In this document: piece by piece, positions 28,085-38,047 of the stretch
Layout: each line of letters starts with the position of its first letter
How positions within the stretch are numbered: position 1 is the stretch's first letter
DNA from: Gelidibacter salicanalis
Lineage (GTDB): Bacteria > Bacteroidota > Bacteroidia > Flavobacteriales > Flavobacteriaceae
Direction of reading: 5' to 3'
NCBI RefSeq assembly: GCF_016469035.1
Contig: NZ_JAEHJZ010000001.1
Coordinates: 99,417 to 163,416, forward strand
Length of the DNA stretch: 64,000 nt
Position numbers and translations under genes: made by a program
Notes under the pieces: model-generated
What the model was told of the DNA's origin: nothing
The model's database searches: none
Seen by the model: only the letters and a program-made list of their open reading frames with translations

Positions 28085-28633
28085 CTATTCTTTTAATATA
28101 CGTTCTTTAATCTTAGTTGCAGGATTACCCCGATAAATGCCATAGGCCTGTAAACTGACGGTGGCCACAGATCCCAATGCCAATACGGCATGACTTTCTA
28201 ATACAACGCCAGGGCCCACAATACTTTTGGCGCCTACCCAACTGCCCTCTCTAAGAACAATAGGAGCGACCATTAGATTAAAACCTGTCTTTTTATAATT
28301 ATGGTTGCCGCAAATCAATAGGGCGCCTTGAGACACACACACATGATCTTCTATAGTAACCTGATCCAAATTATCAATCCAAACCTCTTCACCAATCCAA
28401 CAATGATCGCCTATACTCAATTTCCAAGGATACTTTATGTTGACACCCGGCTTAATAACGACCCCTGTTCCTATTTTAGCCCCAAATGATTTTAAACAAA
28501 AAATCTTGAGTGCAGAAGAGGGGTTAAGATAAGACTTCAAAAACAAGGCATTAACAAAATACCATAACAGGCGTTTTGCTGTTGATCCTGGTTGATACCA
28601 ACTATTATCGTATGATGACAAATTGACTTTCAA
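28085..28633 (-). CDS. wcaF: WcaF-type hexapeptide acetyltransferase
   Basis: 182 residues of left-handed beta-helix hexapeptide repeats (IGTGVVIKPGVNI, IGDHCWIGEEVWI, VGPGVVLESHAVL). The start appears to be TTG at 28633: there is no in-frame upstream ATG, and the residues VNLSSYDNSWYQPG that follow match the usual N-terminus of WcaF-like enzymes. It would acetylate a sugar of the glycan or its lipid-linked precursor using acetyl-CoA. Confidence 0.85.
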   Translation of the reverse strand: MKVNLSSYDNSWYQPGSTAKRLLWYFVNALFLKSYLNPSSALKIFCLKSFGAKIGTGVVIKPGVNIKYPWKLSIGDHCWIGEEVWIDNLDQVTIEDHVCVSQGALLICGNHNYKKTGFNLMVAPIVLREGSWVGAKSIVGPGVVLESHAVLALGSVATVSLQAYGIYRGNPATKIKERILKE

Positions 28634-28691
28634 AATTATAGTTATAAGTAGTGTATGACCTGTTTATGTTTATATTCTCTTTGGAATTCGG

Positions 28692-28868
28692 GATTGAGGG
28701 TTGAGGGTTGAGGTTTGAGGTATGAGGTATGAGGTATGAGGTATGAGGTATGAGGGAAAGTTCTATACAAAACTAAACATAAAGAGACTTCCATCTCCTT
28801 TTCTCATGCCATCCCCTCCTAAAGCCATTCTCTTCTCTCTTTTCTCTTCTCTCTATTCTCTATTCTCT
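28692..28868 (+). repeat. Intergenic satellites: GAGGTAT and TTCTCTA arrays
   Basis: About eight copies of GAGGTAT/GAGGGTT run at 28692-28755. A pyrimidine-rich CTCTTCTCTCT stretch passing into TATTCTC repeats follows at about 28830-28868. The 35-bp palindrome interrupts the latter array. No gene is visible in this gap. Confidence 0.8.
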
Positions 28869-28903
28869 ACCCGCCCGAACGTTCCTTTTTGGTACGGGCA
28901 GGT
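28869..28903 (+). repeat. 35-bp GC-rich palindromic element, copy 2 of 4
   Basis: Arms ACCCGCCCG and CGGGCAGGT, embedded in a TTCTCTA satellite that continues on both sides (TATTCTCT before, TTCTCTATTCTCTAT after). Confidence 0.8.
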
Positions 28904-28929
28904 TCTCTATTCTCTATACAACTATAATC

Positions 28930-29877
28930 CTATTTATTGTCCTGCAACAACGTGTCGAAATAACCAATTGTTTTTATCAAACCTTCCTCCAGCTGCACTT
29001 TGGGCTCCCACCCATTTAGCTCTTTTTTCGCCAAGTCGATGATAGGTTTGCGTTGTAATGGATCATCCTGTGGTAAAGGAAGATGGATCAATTTTGATTT
29101 AGAATTGGTCAGTTTAATAATTTTTTCCGCCAGTTCCAGCATGGTGAATTCCGTAGGATTCCCAATATTTACAGGCCCCACAAAACCGTCTCTGCTGTTC
29201 ATCATTCTAATGGTACCCTCTACCAGATCATCTACGTATTGGAAACTCCGAGTTTGCGTGCCCTCTCCAAATATAGTAATATCTTCGCCTTTTAAGGCTT
29301 GTACAATAAAATTTGAAACCACACGTCCATCATTCGGATTCATATTAGGGCCGTAGGTATTGAAAATTCTAATGATTTTAATCTTTACTTCGTTTTGAAT
29401 ATGGTAATCCATAAATAAGGTTTCAGCACAGCGTTTGCCTTCATCGTAGCAAGAGCGCAAACCAATAGGGTTTACATTTCCCCAATAGGTTTCCGGTTGT
29501 GGATGTACTGCAGGATCGCCATAAACCTCACTTGTAGAAGCTTGTAATATTTTAGCATCGACGCGTTTTGCCAACCCTAACATATTGATGGCGCCCATTA
29601 CTGAGGTTTTGATCGTTTTTATGGGATTGTATTGGTAATGTACAGGAGACGCTGGACAAGCCATGTTGTAAATCTCATCTACTTCAATCATATAAGGGTT
29701 GATGACATCGTGACGCACCAATTCAAAGTATTTGTTATCCATTAAATGCTCGATGTTCTTTTTTGAACCCGTAAAGTAGTTATCTAAACAGATGACTTCA
29801 TTACCTTCATTTAATAGGCGTTCACATAAGTGGGAGCCAACAAATCCGGCACCTCCAGTGATTAATATTCGTTTCAT
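28930..29877 (-). CDS. uxs: UDP-glucuronate decarboxylase (UDP-xylose synthase)
   Basis: 315 residues from the ATG at 29877; an upstream in-frame start adds 18 residues before the Rossmann strand and is unlikely. [18 protein letters not shown] is the NAD site, [20 protein letters not shown] the catalytic Thr/Ser-Glu segment, and [14 protein letters not shown] the YxxxK motif in the form typical of UXS. It turns UDP-glucuronate into UDP-xylose, a likely donor for one of the nearby glycosyltransferases; the UDP-glucose dehydrogenase at 62313 would supply the substrate. Confidence 0.93.
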   Translation of the reverse strand: MKRILITGGAGFVGSHLCERLLNEGNEVICLDNYFTGSKKNIEHLMDNKYFELVRHDVINPYMIEVDEIYNMACPASPVHYQYNPIKTIKTSVMGAINMLGLAKRVDAKILQASTSEVYGDPAVHPQPETYWGNVNPIGLRSCYDEGKRCAETLFMDYHIQNEVKIKIIRIFNTYGPNMNPNDGRVVSNFIVQALKGEDITIFGEGTQTRSFQYVDDLVEGTIRMMNSRDGFVGPVNIGNPTEFTMLELAEKIIKLTNSKSKLIHLPLPQDDPLQRKPIIDLAKKELNGWEPKVQLEEGLIKTIGYFDTLLQDNK

Positions 29878-29915
29878 GTGTGTTTTATTTAGTTTTATAA
29901 TTGTTTTCGTTGTTA

Positions 29916-30022
29916 TCCGATAAAGAATCAAGACCCTGCCTAAAATACGGCAGGCAGGCGCTGCGCTTTTAGTCCCGATTGCTATCGGGAAAGAATAAAG
30001 ACTTGCTTGTAACTAACTGATA
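29916..30022 (+). repeat. Dispersed intergenic element with CCGATTGCTATCGG palindrome
   Basis: Part of the 366-bp gap 29878-30243. It begins TCCGATAAAGAATCAAGACC, contains GGCGCTGCGCT and the palindrome TCCCGATTGCTATCGGGA (29973-29990), and ends AACTAACTGATA. The beginning, GCTGCGCT core and end recur at 33779-33847. The rest of the gap (30023-30243) shows nothing recognisable. Confidence 0.65.
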
Positions 30023-30243
30023 GAGAACCAACATTGAAATTAAAATCACCCAATTATTCTCGGTGGCAATAGGTTCGAAAAAGCAAGGTCTCATTTTGAA
30101 AATCTCGTAATGTCTATTGCTTTAAAATGGGTTTGTTAATTTACTTTGTATTTTTATCGAACACTAATGAATTATTTTATGCCGTTCGCTATTCCTCATT
30201 TCTTTGATTACAACGCTTTAGCATATTTAAGGTTTCAATTAAT

Positions 30244-31380
30244 TTAAGCGTCCAAAAATAAGGCTTTATTTTGTTCTAATACTTTTGGATTTTCAATAAA
30301 TGTTTTAGCATACATAAATGCCGCTTCAGACCAATTTTTATAATCGGTATCACTCATGTGCACTGCCGCTTGAAATGCAGTAATAAGTGCGTCCTCATTT
30401 TTTAAACTAAAATCCCAACCTACCTTAGCTGCGGTTAATCCGCGCCACGGCGTCTGATCTGAAATCAAAACGGGCAAACCTACAGAGAGCGCCTCTAAAA
30501 TAGCATGTCCAAAATTTTCGCCTTCTGAGAGCAGAACAAAAAAGTCATATTTAGAAAGTGTTGCAGGAACTTGCTCACTATCAATAATCCCTTTGTAATT
30601 CACTTCAATATGTGCGGGCAATTTTAATATTGCACTCTGGCATTTTGCCCAATAGGCTTCATCATAAATTGGCCCATATAAATCCAGAACAGCAGGCTCT
30701 GTGATATGATAAAAAGCTTTGAGCATCGTAAGTGTGCCCTTTTCTACGGACACTCTGGCCAGATTCACAAAGCGTACTGGATGTTGCTTAAACGCTTGAG
30801 TTTTGTTTGAATTGTCAATTTTCCTTGGCAAGTTGGGTGCTACAGAAACTAGTTTATGCGTACCAATTAAACTTTTTATATAGTTAGCTTCTTCTGTATT
30901 GGTAGCGTGAAAACGAACCTTTTTGTAAAAATTAAAAAGATTGGCAAATTTGATAAAGCCTTTCTTTTTAAAACCCTTTACGGAAAACGCTTGTGGATTT
31001 AACATCCCCCTTGCCGAAACAATAACATCTTTATTCTTTATCAATAATATAGGCAATATGGAAAAGTACCAACTATAAATACCATTAATATAAGCAACAT
31101 CAAATTGAGTCGTATCAAAGAGGTGTTTTAAATTAGACTTTGTGAGATAATCCGCAGAACAATAAAAGACTTTGGTATACGCGTTAAAAATGGTCCATAC
31201 ATTGGGGCTTATGTCTTTATATGGCTCAGTGGATCCAAAATCAGTATTCCGTGTTACAATTAAAAATTCAAAACCTTCATCAAGATGGGCTATTAAATTG
31301 GCATAAGAGCGTACAGGTCCACCCGAATTTGTTCCAGGAAGAAACCAATCAATCGTAATGAGTATTTTTTTAGCCATCAT
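30244..31380 (-). CDS. Glycosyltransferase family 4-like
   Basis: 378 residues of GT-B fold. The N-terminal acceptor domain has GTNSGGPVRSYANLIAHL; the C-terminal donor domain has RFVNLARVSVEKGTLTML and the E-x7-E region SEGENFGHAILEALSVGLP. Its first codons overlap the stop of the upstream glycosyltransferase by 4 bp, so translation is coupled. The nucleotide sugar cannot be assigned. Confidence 0.9.
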   Translation of the reverse strand: MMAKKILITIDWFLPGTNSGGPVRSYANLIAHLDEGFEFLIVTRNTDFGSTEPYKDISPNVWTIFNAYTKVFYCSADYLTKSNLKHLFDTTQFDVAYINGIYSWYFSILPILLIKNKDVIVSARGMLNPQAFSVKGFKKKGFIKFANLFNFYKKVRFHATNTEEANYIKSLIGTHKLVSVAPNLPRKIDNSNKTQAFKQHPVRFVNLARVSVEKGTLTMLKAFYHITEPAVLDLYGPIYDEAYWAKCQSAILKLPAHIEVNYKGIIDSEQVPATLSKYDFFVLLSEGENFGHAILEALSVGLPVLISDQTPWRGLTAAKVGWDFSLKNEDALITAFQAAVHMSDTDYKNWSEAAFMYAKTFIENPKVLEQNKALFLDA

Positions 31381-32369
31381 GTATTTGAAATTTCATTATA
31401 CACCTTTAGATAGTCTTGAGCAATTGTTGAGGCTTGAAAACGTTGAATATTTAAAGAGCCTTTTGATATTAAATCCTCACGGTAGTGGTCATTGTTGATC
31501 AATCTTAGAATACCCTCCCTAATCGAATCGACTTTATAGGGATCTACGAGACAAGCAGATTCGCGAGCCACCTCTTTCATTGCTCCCAAATTTGAGGTTA
31601 GAACAGGGCGACCTACCGCCTGTGCTTCAATGATGGGCATCCCAAAACCTTCATAAGTGGATGCAAAACAAACCATATCGCAGCATCTGTAATGGTGCTG
31701 TAACGCTTCAAAAGAAATGTCATACTCATTAACATAATTAATATTCAATTGTTTCAATAAGGTCAACTGTTCTTCCAAAAGCTTTCCAATAATAACTACT
31801 GTACAGCTAATGTCCTCCAATGCCCGTAAAGTTCGTTCTAAATTTTTATTTGATTTGGTACCAATTAATAACAGCGTTGGTTTAATTTTATTAAATGTAT
31901 ACGCAACATGTTGGAAACTCGGATTTACTGGATTGTAGACCACTCTAATTTTTTTCTTTGCAAATGGAATCACCTCTGACAACTCGTTTTTTGTAAATTC
32001 TGAAATTACCGTGATGCGAGAGACACAAATAGCAGGCAACCAAAACCAGAACAATTTTAGATATAAACGCTTGACAACAGATGTTTTTAAGATGGACTGC
32101 ACATCGTGTATGGTCAACACGGTTTTCCTTCCCGTTCGTAATGCCATATAGTGTACATCTCCAGTGATGTGATAAATATGATATGCCTTTTTTTGGAAAT
32201 TTGCAAGATTCTTCCATAGGGTACTTAGACCGCCCCCCGCATAAGACATCATAATGGCATCGGTTTGAACATCTTCTTTTAAATGTCTTGCTATCACCCC
32301 AAACAAGGCTTCAATACTCTTGTATTTTGGGTCTGGTTTTCTAAAAATATAGCTAATCCTATTTTTCAT
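31377..32369 (-). CDS. Glycosyltransferase family 4-like
   Basis: 330 residues of GT-B fold. ASTYEGFGMPIIEAQAVGRP is the donor-site E-x7-E signature, and TLLLIGTKSNKNLERTLRAL opens the C-terminal domain in the mannosyltransferase-like manner. It overlaps by 4 bp both the membrane polymerase gene upstream and the next glycosyltransferase downstream, making a tight three-gene cassette. Confidence 0.9.
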   Translation of the reverse strand: MKNRISYIFRKPDPKYKSIEALFGVIARHLKEDVQTDAIMMSYAGGGLSTLWKNLANFQKKAYHIYHITGDVHYMALRTGRKTVLTIHDVQSILKTSVVKRLYLKLFWFWLPAICVSRITVISEFTKNELSEVIPFAKKKIRVVYNPVNPSFQHVAYTFNKIKPTLLLIGTKSNKNLERTLRALEDISCTVVIIGKLLEEQLTLLKQLNINYVNEYDISFEALQHHYRCCDMVCFASTYEGFGMPIIEAQAVGRPVLTSNLGAMKEVARESACLVDPYKVDSIREGILRLINNDHYREDLISKGSLNIQRFQASTIAQDYLKVYNEISNT

Positions 32370-33637
32370 TTCTCAAAACGCCAGTTCAAATTGTTCTTAA
32401 CAAACCATAAAAAGAAAAAGATCACGATCATGGATTTAATTAAATGGTTTAATACCACCAAAAGCTCTGTCTCCGCTTTAATGACCTGAAGGAATATAAG
32501 CGGTATAAAAGCAATAAAAACAATATTAACGGTAATTTTTTTAAATAAGAACCTCCAGATACCACCCAAAAACAAGCCCCAAATACCCATAAATAGGATG
32601 CCGCCTGCAACAGCATAGTTACCATAAGCCTCCCCCACAATACTGATACCCATAGAGGTGCCATCTCCAATATAAAGACCCGTAAATTGCCGAAAATTCT
32701 CTCGTCCTCCAGCTTCAGCTTTATTAGGATTAAGGAATCGAGGTAAAATGGAAGAAAATACAGCATTTTTAATGGTAGCACCGTCAAAATAAGGTTGGTT
32801 ATTAGGGATATGATCTATGATGGCGCTGATGATCCAGCCCTGATTGAGCCTCACATTTGTATCGATATCGGCGTCAAGAGTAGGGTTTGCTGTTTCATCT
32901 ACTAACAAAGAATCGAACATCAACCCTACGAACAACTCTATTTTATTACCGGAGTAATTATTCCAAATTTGCGTACGATAGGCGGCTTTTATGGTTTGCA
33001 GTGTTGAGGCGGCAATAACACCTACCACAATGGTGAGCAGAATTTTAGAGAAGCTGGGTTTATATTTTAAAGCATAAAACATATAAAAAAACACCGTCCA
33101 TATGATAAAATCGTGGAATAATGCCTTTGATAAAGCAATAACTAATAAGTAAAGAATAGCACCATAAAAAATTTTCTTGAGCTTTTTGTTTTCAGAATAG
33201 AATAAAATAATAGCCCCTACAAATTTAAAATTTGCCAAAATAAATGCAAAGAAACCAAGCGCGCCCGGTAAAAAACCTCCAAACAAATCAAAAACAACAC
33301 CAATTATAAAAATCGTCAGTCCATAATGACTGTAAAATTTTAACCGTTCGATATCTAAATGGAACTTAGTGGTTTCTTTAATCATCCATAACACCGCAAT
33401 CGAGAACAGGAGATAAGCAGGCACCACAAATGACATATATACAGGTTGCTCTACATACATGTAGTATTTATAGTGTAAGCCAGGTGACGCATATTCAATG
33501 ATTGGTCCAATGATCCATTGCAGACCGGCTATCAATAACATTAGCTCAAGTACTGGCAATCCTTTACCCAAACGCTTGATAAACGTATAGGCAATAAAGA
33601 TTACAAATGCAATACCAATAATTGTCCAAATCCCCAT
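32366..33637 (-). CDS. Wzy-like polysaccharide polymerase (multi-spanning membrane protein)
   Basis: 423 residues with about 11 hydrophobic helices and a larger extracytoplasmic loop (about 225-330) that includes ILPRFLNPNKAEAGGRENFR. This topology and the loop position match O-antigen/repeat-unit polymerases, which are poorly conserved in sequence. The assignment is by topology and context (first gene of a glycosyltransferase cassette). It would join undecaprenyl-linked repeat units in the periplasm. It overlaps the next gene by 4 bp. Confidence 0.72.
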   Translation of the reverse strand: MGIWTIIGIAFVIFIAYTFIKRLGKGLPVLELMLLIAGLQWIIGPIIEYASPGLHYKYYMYVEQPVYMSFVVPAYLLFSIAVLWMIKETTKFHLDIERLKFYSHYGLTIFIIGVVFDLFGGFLPGALGFFAFILANFKFVGAIILFYSENKKLKKIFYGAILYLLVIALSKALFHDFIIWTVFFYMFYALKYKPSFSKILLTIVVGVIAASTLQTIKAAYRTQIWNNYSGNKIELFVGLMFDSLLVDETANPTLDADIDTNVRLNQGWIISAIIDHIPNNQPYFDGATIKNAVFSSILPRFLNPNKAEAGGRENFRQFTGLYIGDGTSMGISIVGEAYGNYAVAGGILFMGIWGLFLGGIWRFLFKKITVNIVFIAFIPLIFLQVIKAETELLVVLNHLIKSMIVIFFFLWFVKNNLNWRFEK

Positions 33638-34081
33638 TAAAATCTCATGTCGTTATCTAGTTACAGTGGTGTCTCATGGAAGCTTGTACAAGTTCTAATA
33701 AGAGCTGTTTTAGCACGTTTCGTGCTTAATTTAAATTTTATAGTTTGCTTCTTTATCCAAATTCTAAAATCAGTATTGTCCGCTAAAGAATTAAGACCGC
33801 TGCGCTCATAGAATCTAGAGCAGAGATTTAAGTTTAACTAACTGATAAACATTATATAAAGGTGACGCGTTGACAGCTCTACCTCCATAAAACCATTTTA
33901 AAAAAAGATAAATTTAACTTTAAAAAAGTTGTGAAATCCCTTATAAAACTATGGTTTAGTGTATAAAGAAAACATTTTAATTGGGCATTAATGAATTTTA
34001 ATAAAAATTCTCTCAGAGAACATTCTTTTAGTTACTGTTAAATCTTAATTCTGGGTACAAAAAGCACAGGATTCTGACGTT
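33638..34081 (-). other. 444-bp gap upstream of the polymerase gene, with a dispersed element
   Basis: The gap holds a short hairpin AGCACG-TTT-CGTGCT (33712-33726) and a copy of the dispersed element at 33779-33847 (TCCGCTAAAGAATTAAGACC, GACCGCTGCGCT, AACTAACTGATA). The remainder is AT-rich with no gene or clear promoter found. Confidence 0.55.
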
Positions 34082-35269
34082 TTACTGCACTTCCTTAATT
34101 TGGCTTCCCCCTATTGTAGATTCTACCGCCATTACGATGCGCTCTAATGTAAACTTATTGGAATGTTCCTTGGCGTTCAAACCCATCACCTTTAAAGTTT
34201 CGGATGATAATGTTTCTAGTATCTCTACTAACGCTGACACTTGATCATGTTGAAAGCAATAGCTATTGACATCTTGAAGGACCATATCTTTTACTCCCCC
34301 CACCTTATCCGTAGCGATTACAGGTCTTGAAGACGCCATAGCTTCATTCATGGCCAACCCCCAAGTTTCTCCTGGTCCTTGGGACGGCAAACAGAAAACA
34401 GACCCTAAGCGATACACCAATGGCATCATCGTTTGATTTTGAAATGGTAACATCCAAATATTGTCTTGCCTCTTTGCTTTTTCTTTAATAACCTGATCCA
34501 TCGGACCACTCCCTATCATGACTAGTGCAATAGGCTGTTGCCTATTTTTATTTGCTGCTATAATAGCGTCTATCAACACATCAGGTTGCTTCTTTTTCTC
34601 AAATTTACCTGCAAATATGACCGTGGTTTGCTGTTCTGGAATGCCTAGTTCTCTTTTCCATTGTAATGCACGGTGTTCATAATTACGGGCATCAGTATCT
34701 TCAAAGTGAGCGTTATTGACCGCATGCGGTGCATATACCAATTGATGTTCCTTTAAACCATGTTTTAAAAAATACGCTTTATTGGCTTGGCCCACATAGA
34801 ATGCTTTGTCCACATAGCGATAGACGGTTTTAAGGATCAAACGTCTTAAACTGGTTTTAATACCTCCAGTTTCATCCAATAAGGTGGAGTCGCCCCTAAA
34901 CCAAACGGGAATTTTACCGTGAAAGTAACGCATGGCTTTGAAGTGGCTCTTAAAACTCCATCCAAAACACAAAAGGGCGTCGGGAGTAAATGCTTTTACC
35001 TGTGTAATCAAAGCGGGATTATCTATCCCGAAAAAGTGATGTGATCCAGGTTTCTTTGAGACATTTTCCACAAATTCGTAGTCATACCCCTCCAATAGCG
35101 GGATGTCCCATTTAATGTCCTGTCCAAAGGTTTTATCTTTAACTGTATCAGCTGCTTGAGACCAAGTGTAAAATACTTTTAACTCTACATTCCCACGTGT
35201 GGCCATTAGTTTAAACCACGGCGCATTGTACTGGATGGGATGTGTACTGATGATGGCTAATTTTTTCAT
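34082..35269 (-). CDS. Glycosyltransferase family 4-like
   Basis: 395 residues of GT-B fold. It starts KLAIISTHPIQYNAPWFKLM, a recurrent opening in this group; TTVIFAGKFEKKKQPDVLID opens the C-terminal domain and SQGPGETWGLAMNEAMASSR carries the E-x7-E motif. It follows the next upstream glycosyltransferase by 21 bp. No membrane segment; donor unknown. Confidence 0.9.
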   Translation of the reverse strand: MKKLAIISTHPIQYNAPWFKLMATRGNVELKVFYTWSQAADTVKDKTFGQDIKWDIPLLEGYDYEFVENVSKKPGSHHFFGIDNPALITQVKAFTPDALLCFGWSFKSHFKAMRYFHGKIPVWFRGDSTLLDETGGIKTSLRRLILKTVYRYVDKAFYVGQANKAYFLKHGLKEHQLVYAPHAVNNAHFEDTDARNYEHRALQWKRELGIPEQQTTVIFAGKFEKKKQPDVLIDAIIAANKNRQQPIALVMIGSGPMDQVIKEKAKRQDNIWMLPFQNQTMMPLVYRLGSVFCLPSQGPGETWGLAMNEAMASSRPVIATDKVGGVKDMVLQDVNSYCFQHDQVSALVEILETLSSETLKVMGLNAKEHSNKFTLERIVMAVESTIGGSQIKEVQ

Positions 35270-35290
35270 GCTCCTAAATGAACTGTCATT

Positions 35291-36535
35291 TTAAGATGAG
35301 ACTACGGCATCCATTGCTTCAGCCAAAACCTTGGCCGATTGTTTGGAAGTGTAGGCATCAAGAGGTTTTATATTGAGACTCCAAGTCACTTCTTTTTGAA
35401 TAGAAATGAGAATTGGTTTCAATTGTTCTATGATATACGTTTTCGTATTCCCTTCATGATAAGGAATTAAAAAACTACCCGCATTACATTCATTAATAAC
35501 TTGTATTGCCGAACTTTCGGCATGTAACATAGCCATCAAAGGTCTTTTACTCAACAGGCACTGAAAGGTTTTGGAGGCTGTATAATGTTTCTCTGTACTT
35601 CCAAAAAGCATGACGCGATCTGCTTTAGACAGGAAATTGAGAATGTGTAAAAACGGAAATCGTTCTCTATGTTCTACAACAATATCTTCAAGCCCATGAT
35701 CCTTAGCGTAGGCAGTAATTCGTTTTGCTGGATAGGGTCCTGTACCTACAAAGTAGAGCCTGATGGACTCATCCCATTTCCCTTCTGCCTTTAACGCCGC
35801 CACCGTTTCAAAAAACGACGCCACAAACAAATGTGAATTGGGCAAAAATGCACCGGCATAAAGCCACGGTTTACAATTGGGCTGGTCATCCCAAGGCAAT
35901 TTCAAACCTTCCAGTTCAATGTCATGGTCCTTAGGGTCAAAACCATAGGGCATACCCGCATGCACCGGAGGTGTTTTAAAGTTTCGATCAATAACCGGTT
36001 GGTAATAAGGCGTAGAGACCCCCGTAATTAACGCCGCTTTTTTAACCGCATAAGGCTCTAAGGTTCGCGCCACCGCTTGGCTAAGTTTAGCTCTCAAATC
36101 ACTTTGGTTGGTAATATCCCTTACCCAAGGATCAATATAATCAATTCCGTACGGGATGCCGGTTTTATCATGAATAATTCTGCCTAAAAGTGCCGTGTAA
36201 AATGACGGGATAGGAATCCAAATAAAATCAATGTTTCGCTCCTTACACAAACGCAAAGCTTCCTTTTTTAAAAATGGAAACGCCCGTAGACCGATGTCGC
36301 CTATGAGTCGCGGCTTGGTTACCTTATACGCTTTTGTGTACACCACCTCTATAGTATCAGAAACCGTTTTTTCCATCAACAGATCAGGGGCTTCCTCGTA
36401 ATAAGCAGCGTCTACAGTAAGCAATAATGGCTGCCAACCAAATTGCTGCAGATAATTGCCAATTAATCGTGGACGCTGAACCCCTGCCAAGTTTGCCGGC
36501 ACCCAATGCGGATAGATGATTAATACGGTTTTCAT
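35291..36535 (-). CDS. Divergent GT-B glycosyltransferase
   Basis: 414 residues. The N-terminus (VLIIYPHWVPANLAGVQRPR) fits the GT4 glycine-loop region, with FVGTGPYPAKRI in the C-terminal domain, but the usual E-x7-E is replaced by a weak FGSTEKHYTASKTFQCLLSK segment. It may have an altered donor site or use an unusual sugar. A 7-bp hairpin (GGGCAGC/GCTGCCC, 36564-36581) lies about 30 bp upstream of its ATG. Confidence 0.82.
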   Translation of the reverse strand: MKTVLIIYPHWVPANLAGVQRPRLIGNYLQQFGWQPLLLTVDAAYYEEAPDLLMEKTVSDTIEVVYTKAYKVTKPRLIGDIGLRAFPFLKKEALRLCKERNIDFIWIPIPSFYTALLGRIIHDKTGIPYGIDYIDPWVRDITNQSDLRAKLSQAVARTLEPYAVKKAALITGVSTPYYQPVIDRNFKTPPVHAGMPYGFDPKDHDIELEGLKLPWDDQPNCKPWLYAGAFLPNSHLFVASFFETVAALKAEGKWDESIRLYFVGTGPYPAKRITAYAKDHGLEDIVVEHRERFPFLHILNFLSKADRVMLFGSTEKHYTASKTFQCLLSKRPLMAMLHAESSAIQVINECNAGSFLIPYHEGNTKTYIIEQLKPILISIQKEVTWSLNIKPLDAYTSKQSAKVLAEAMDAVVSS

Positions 36536-36838
36536 GTGTTTATTGTTATTATTATTTTAGAAGGGGCAGCTATTGCTGCCCTATAAAACTAACCTAGGAA
36601 AAAATATAATTGTATCTCCATTTTTTATCATACTAGTAAAAAATCCGCGAACACCTCCCTAATCAGCTGGAAACAAAAATTGGCGTTTGGAAAAATTATC
36701 CCGCAGACCCCTCAGATTTACGCTGTACAAAAACAAATATTTGTTGTTTTTTTGATGACATATACATGTTAGTATAATGAATCAATTTATAGCATTACGA
36801 TGTCTTCCGGACAATCAAAAAATTTTTTAATCGAAGGT
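36536..36838 (-). other. 303-bp gap with a leader hairpin
   Basis: Contains the hairpin GGGCAGC-TATT-GCTGCCC at 36564-36581 and the palindrome AACAAATATTTGTT at 36732-36745. Either could be regulatory; no gene is seen. The hairpin lacks a T tract, so it is a poor terminator for the gene upstream. Confidence 0.45.
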
Positions 36839-38047
36839 TTACGATATTAATTGCTTTAATTTGAGTTGTTCATTCTCCCAAGAAAAGGCTTTCGCTTTTT
36901 GCCATCTCTCAATTTTTGTAGTGGTATTTAGTAGGTTGCTGTCTAAATTTTGTAGGGTATTTTCTAATGAAGTTGTCATAATCACCCCCGCATTGTAATC
37001 TAAGGATTTTAAAAATTCGGTTTGTCCAAAGGTATTCGTTGCTAAGATATATAGTCCTGCCTGGGCGTAAGCCAAAAATTTATTAGTCAAACAAATATTA
37101 CGATTATGGTCAGCTCCCACATCTTCAAGTGCAAGTCCAACGTCCATACCACTTAATAAGTCGTGTAAATATTCCTGCTTCATAATATCGTGCAGCTTTA
37201 CATTTTCACTTAAATCAACCATACTCAGAAAGTCTTGATTGCGATTGCCAATAAGATGGAATTCTATGTGATCTAATCTTCTTGCGGCCTGAAACACTTG
37301 TTCGAGTCCGCGATTGGGACCGATATGTTGGGAAAACCAAACGCATTTCAACGGTTTTAATGATGTCGCTTTTGGTTCCACAAAGTCCTCAACCTTAAAG
37401 GCATTGATGATGGTCAATTGTTTTGTTTGGCTGCCCACTTTAAAATGCTTTTCACACTCCAATTGGATGCCTTTAGAGGCATAAGTGATGCTTTCTGCTC
37501 TTAAAAAACTATGTGCCATCAGCTGCATCCTGTTTTGCTTCTCGAGCGTTTTATTGAAATAGAGGGCTTCCCCTGGATAATAGTCCTCTATATCTAGTTG
37601 TAAGACCGTGTCCTTTTTATCTGCAACTTTTACGGCAGGATAAAAAGCACCGAGATTGTGTGCAATCACACGAGAAAACTTTGTTTTTTTCTGTAATACC
37701 TTTGCCCTGAGCCACAATTGCAAGGCTTTATCGCTGTTGGCAAATGCACAGACGTTAAAGTGTTTAGGAAACCTACTGTTCACACTAATGGCAGCTTTAT
37801 GAATAAACTTGCAGAAAATGGTTTCAATAAAGGCTGTCTTTCTGTCTATCTCGATAAATTTAACTTCGGGGTTATTCGATTTAATAGTTTCGGAAAGTTC
37901 CAAACTCCAATCTTGATGCTTAAAACACAGCACATGACAAGAGAAGTCGTGTTTAAGCGCTTCAAACTCCTTGACTAATCTTGGGTTTGAGGCTAAACTT
38001 GAAGTTGTTATAAAAAGAAGTTGTGTCTGCTTCAAAATATTATTCAT
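36839..38047 (-). CDS. Glycosyltransferase family 4-like, divergent
   Basis: 402 residues. FITTSSLASNPRLVKEFEAL is an N-terminal GT4-type opening; CVWFSQHIGPNRGLEQVFQA starts the C-terminal domain, and NICLTNKFLAYAQAGLYILA replaces the usual E-x7-E, as in a subgroup of bacterial GT-B enzymes. Its start overlaps the stop of the upstream gene by one base (TAATG-type junction). Confidence 0.83.
   Translation of the reverse strand: MNNILKQTQLLFITTSSLASNPRLVKEFEALKHDFSCHVLCFKHQDWSLELSETIKSNNPEVKFIEIDRKTAFIETIFCKFIHKAAISVNSRFPKHFNVCAFANSDKALQLWLRAKVLQKKTKFSRVIAHNLGAFYPAVKVADKKDTVLQLDIEDYYPGEALYFNKTLEKQNRMQLMAHSFLRAESITYASKGIQLECEKHFKVGSQTKQLTIINAFKVEDFVEPKATSLKPLKCVWFSQHIGPNRGLEQVFQAARRLDHIEFHLIGNRNQDFLSMVDLSENVKLHDIMKQEYLHDLLSGMDVGLALEDVGADHNRNICLTNKFLAYAQAGLYILATNTFGQTEFLKSLDYNAGVIMTTSLENTLQNLDSNLLNTTTKIERWQKAKAFSWENEQLKLKQLIS

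Noticed and set aside
28631-28639. TAATTTTG as a promoter at the wcaF start
   Set aside because: It overlaps the likely TTG start codon, so transcription would begin inside the gene.
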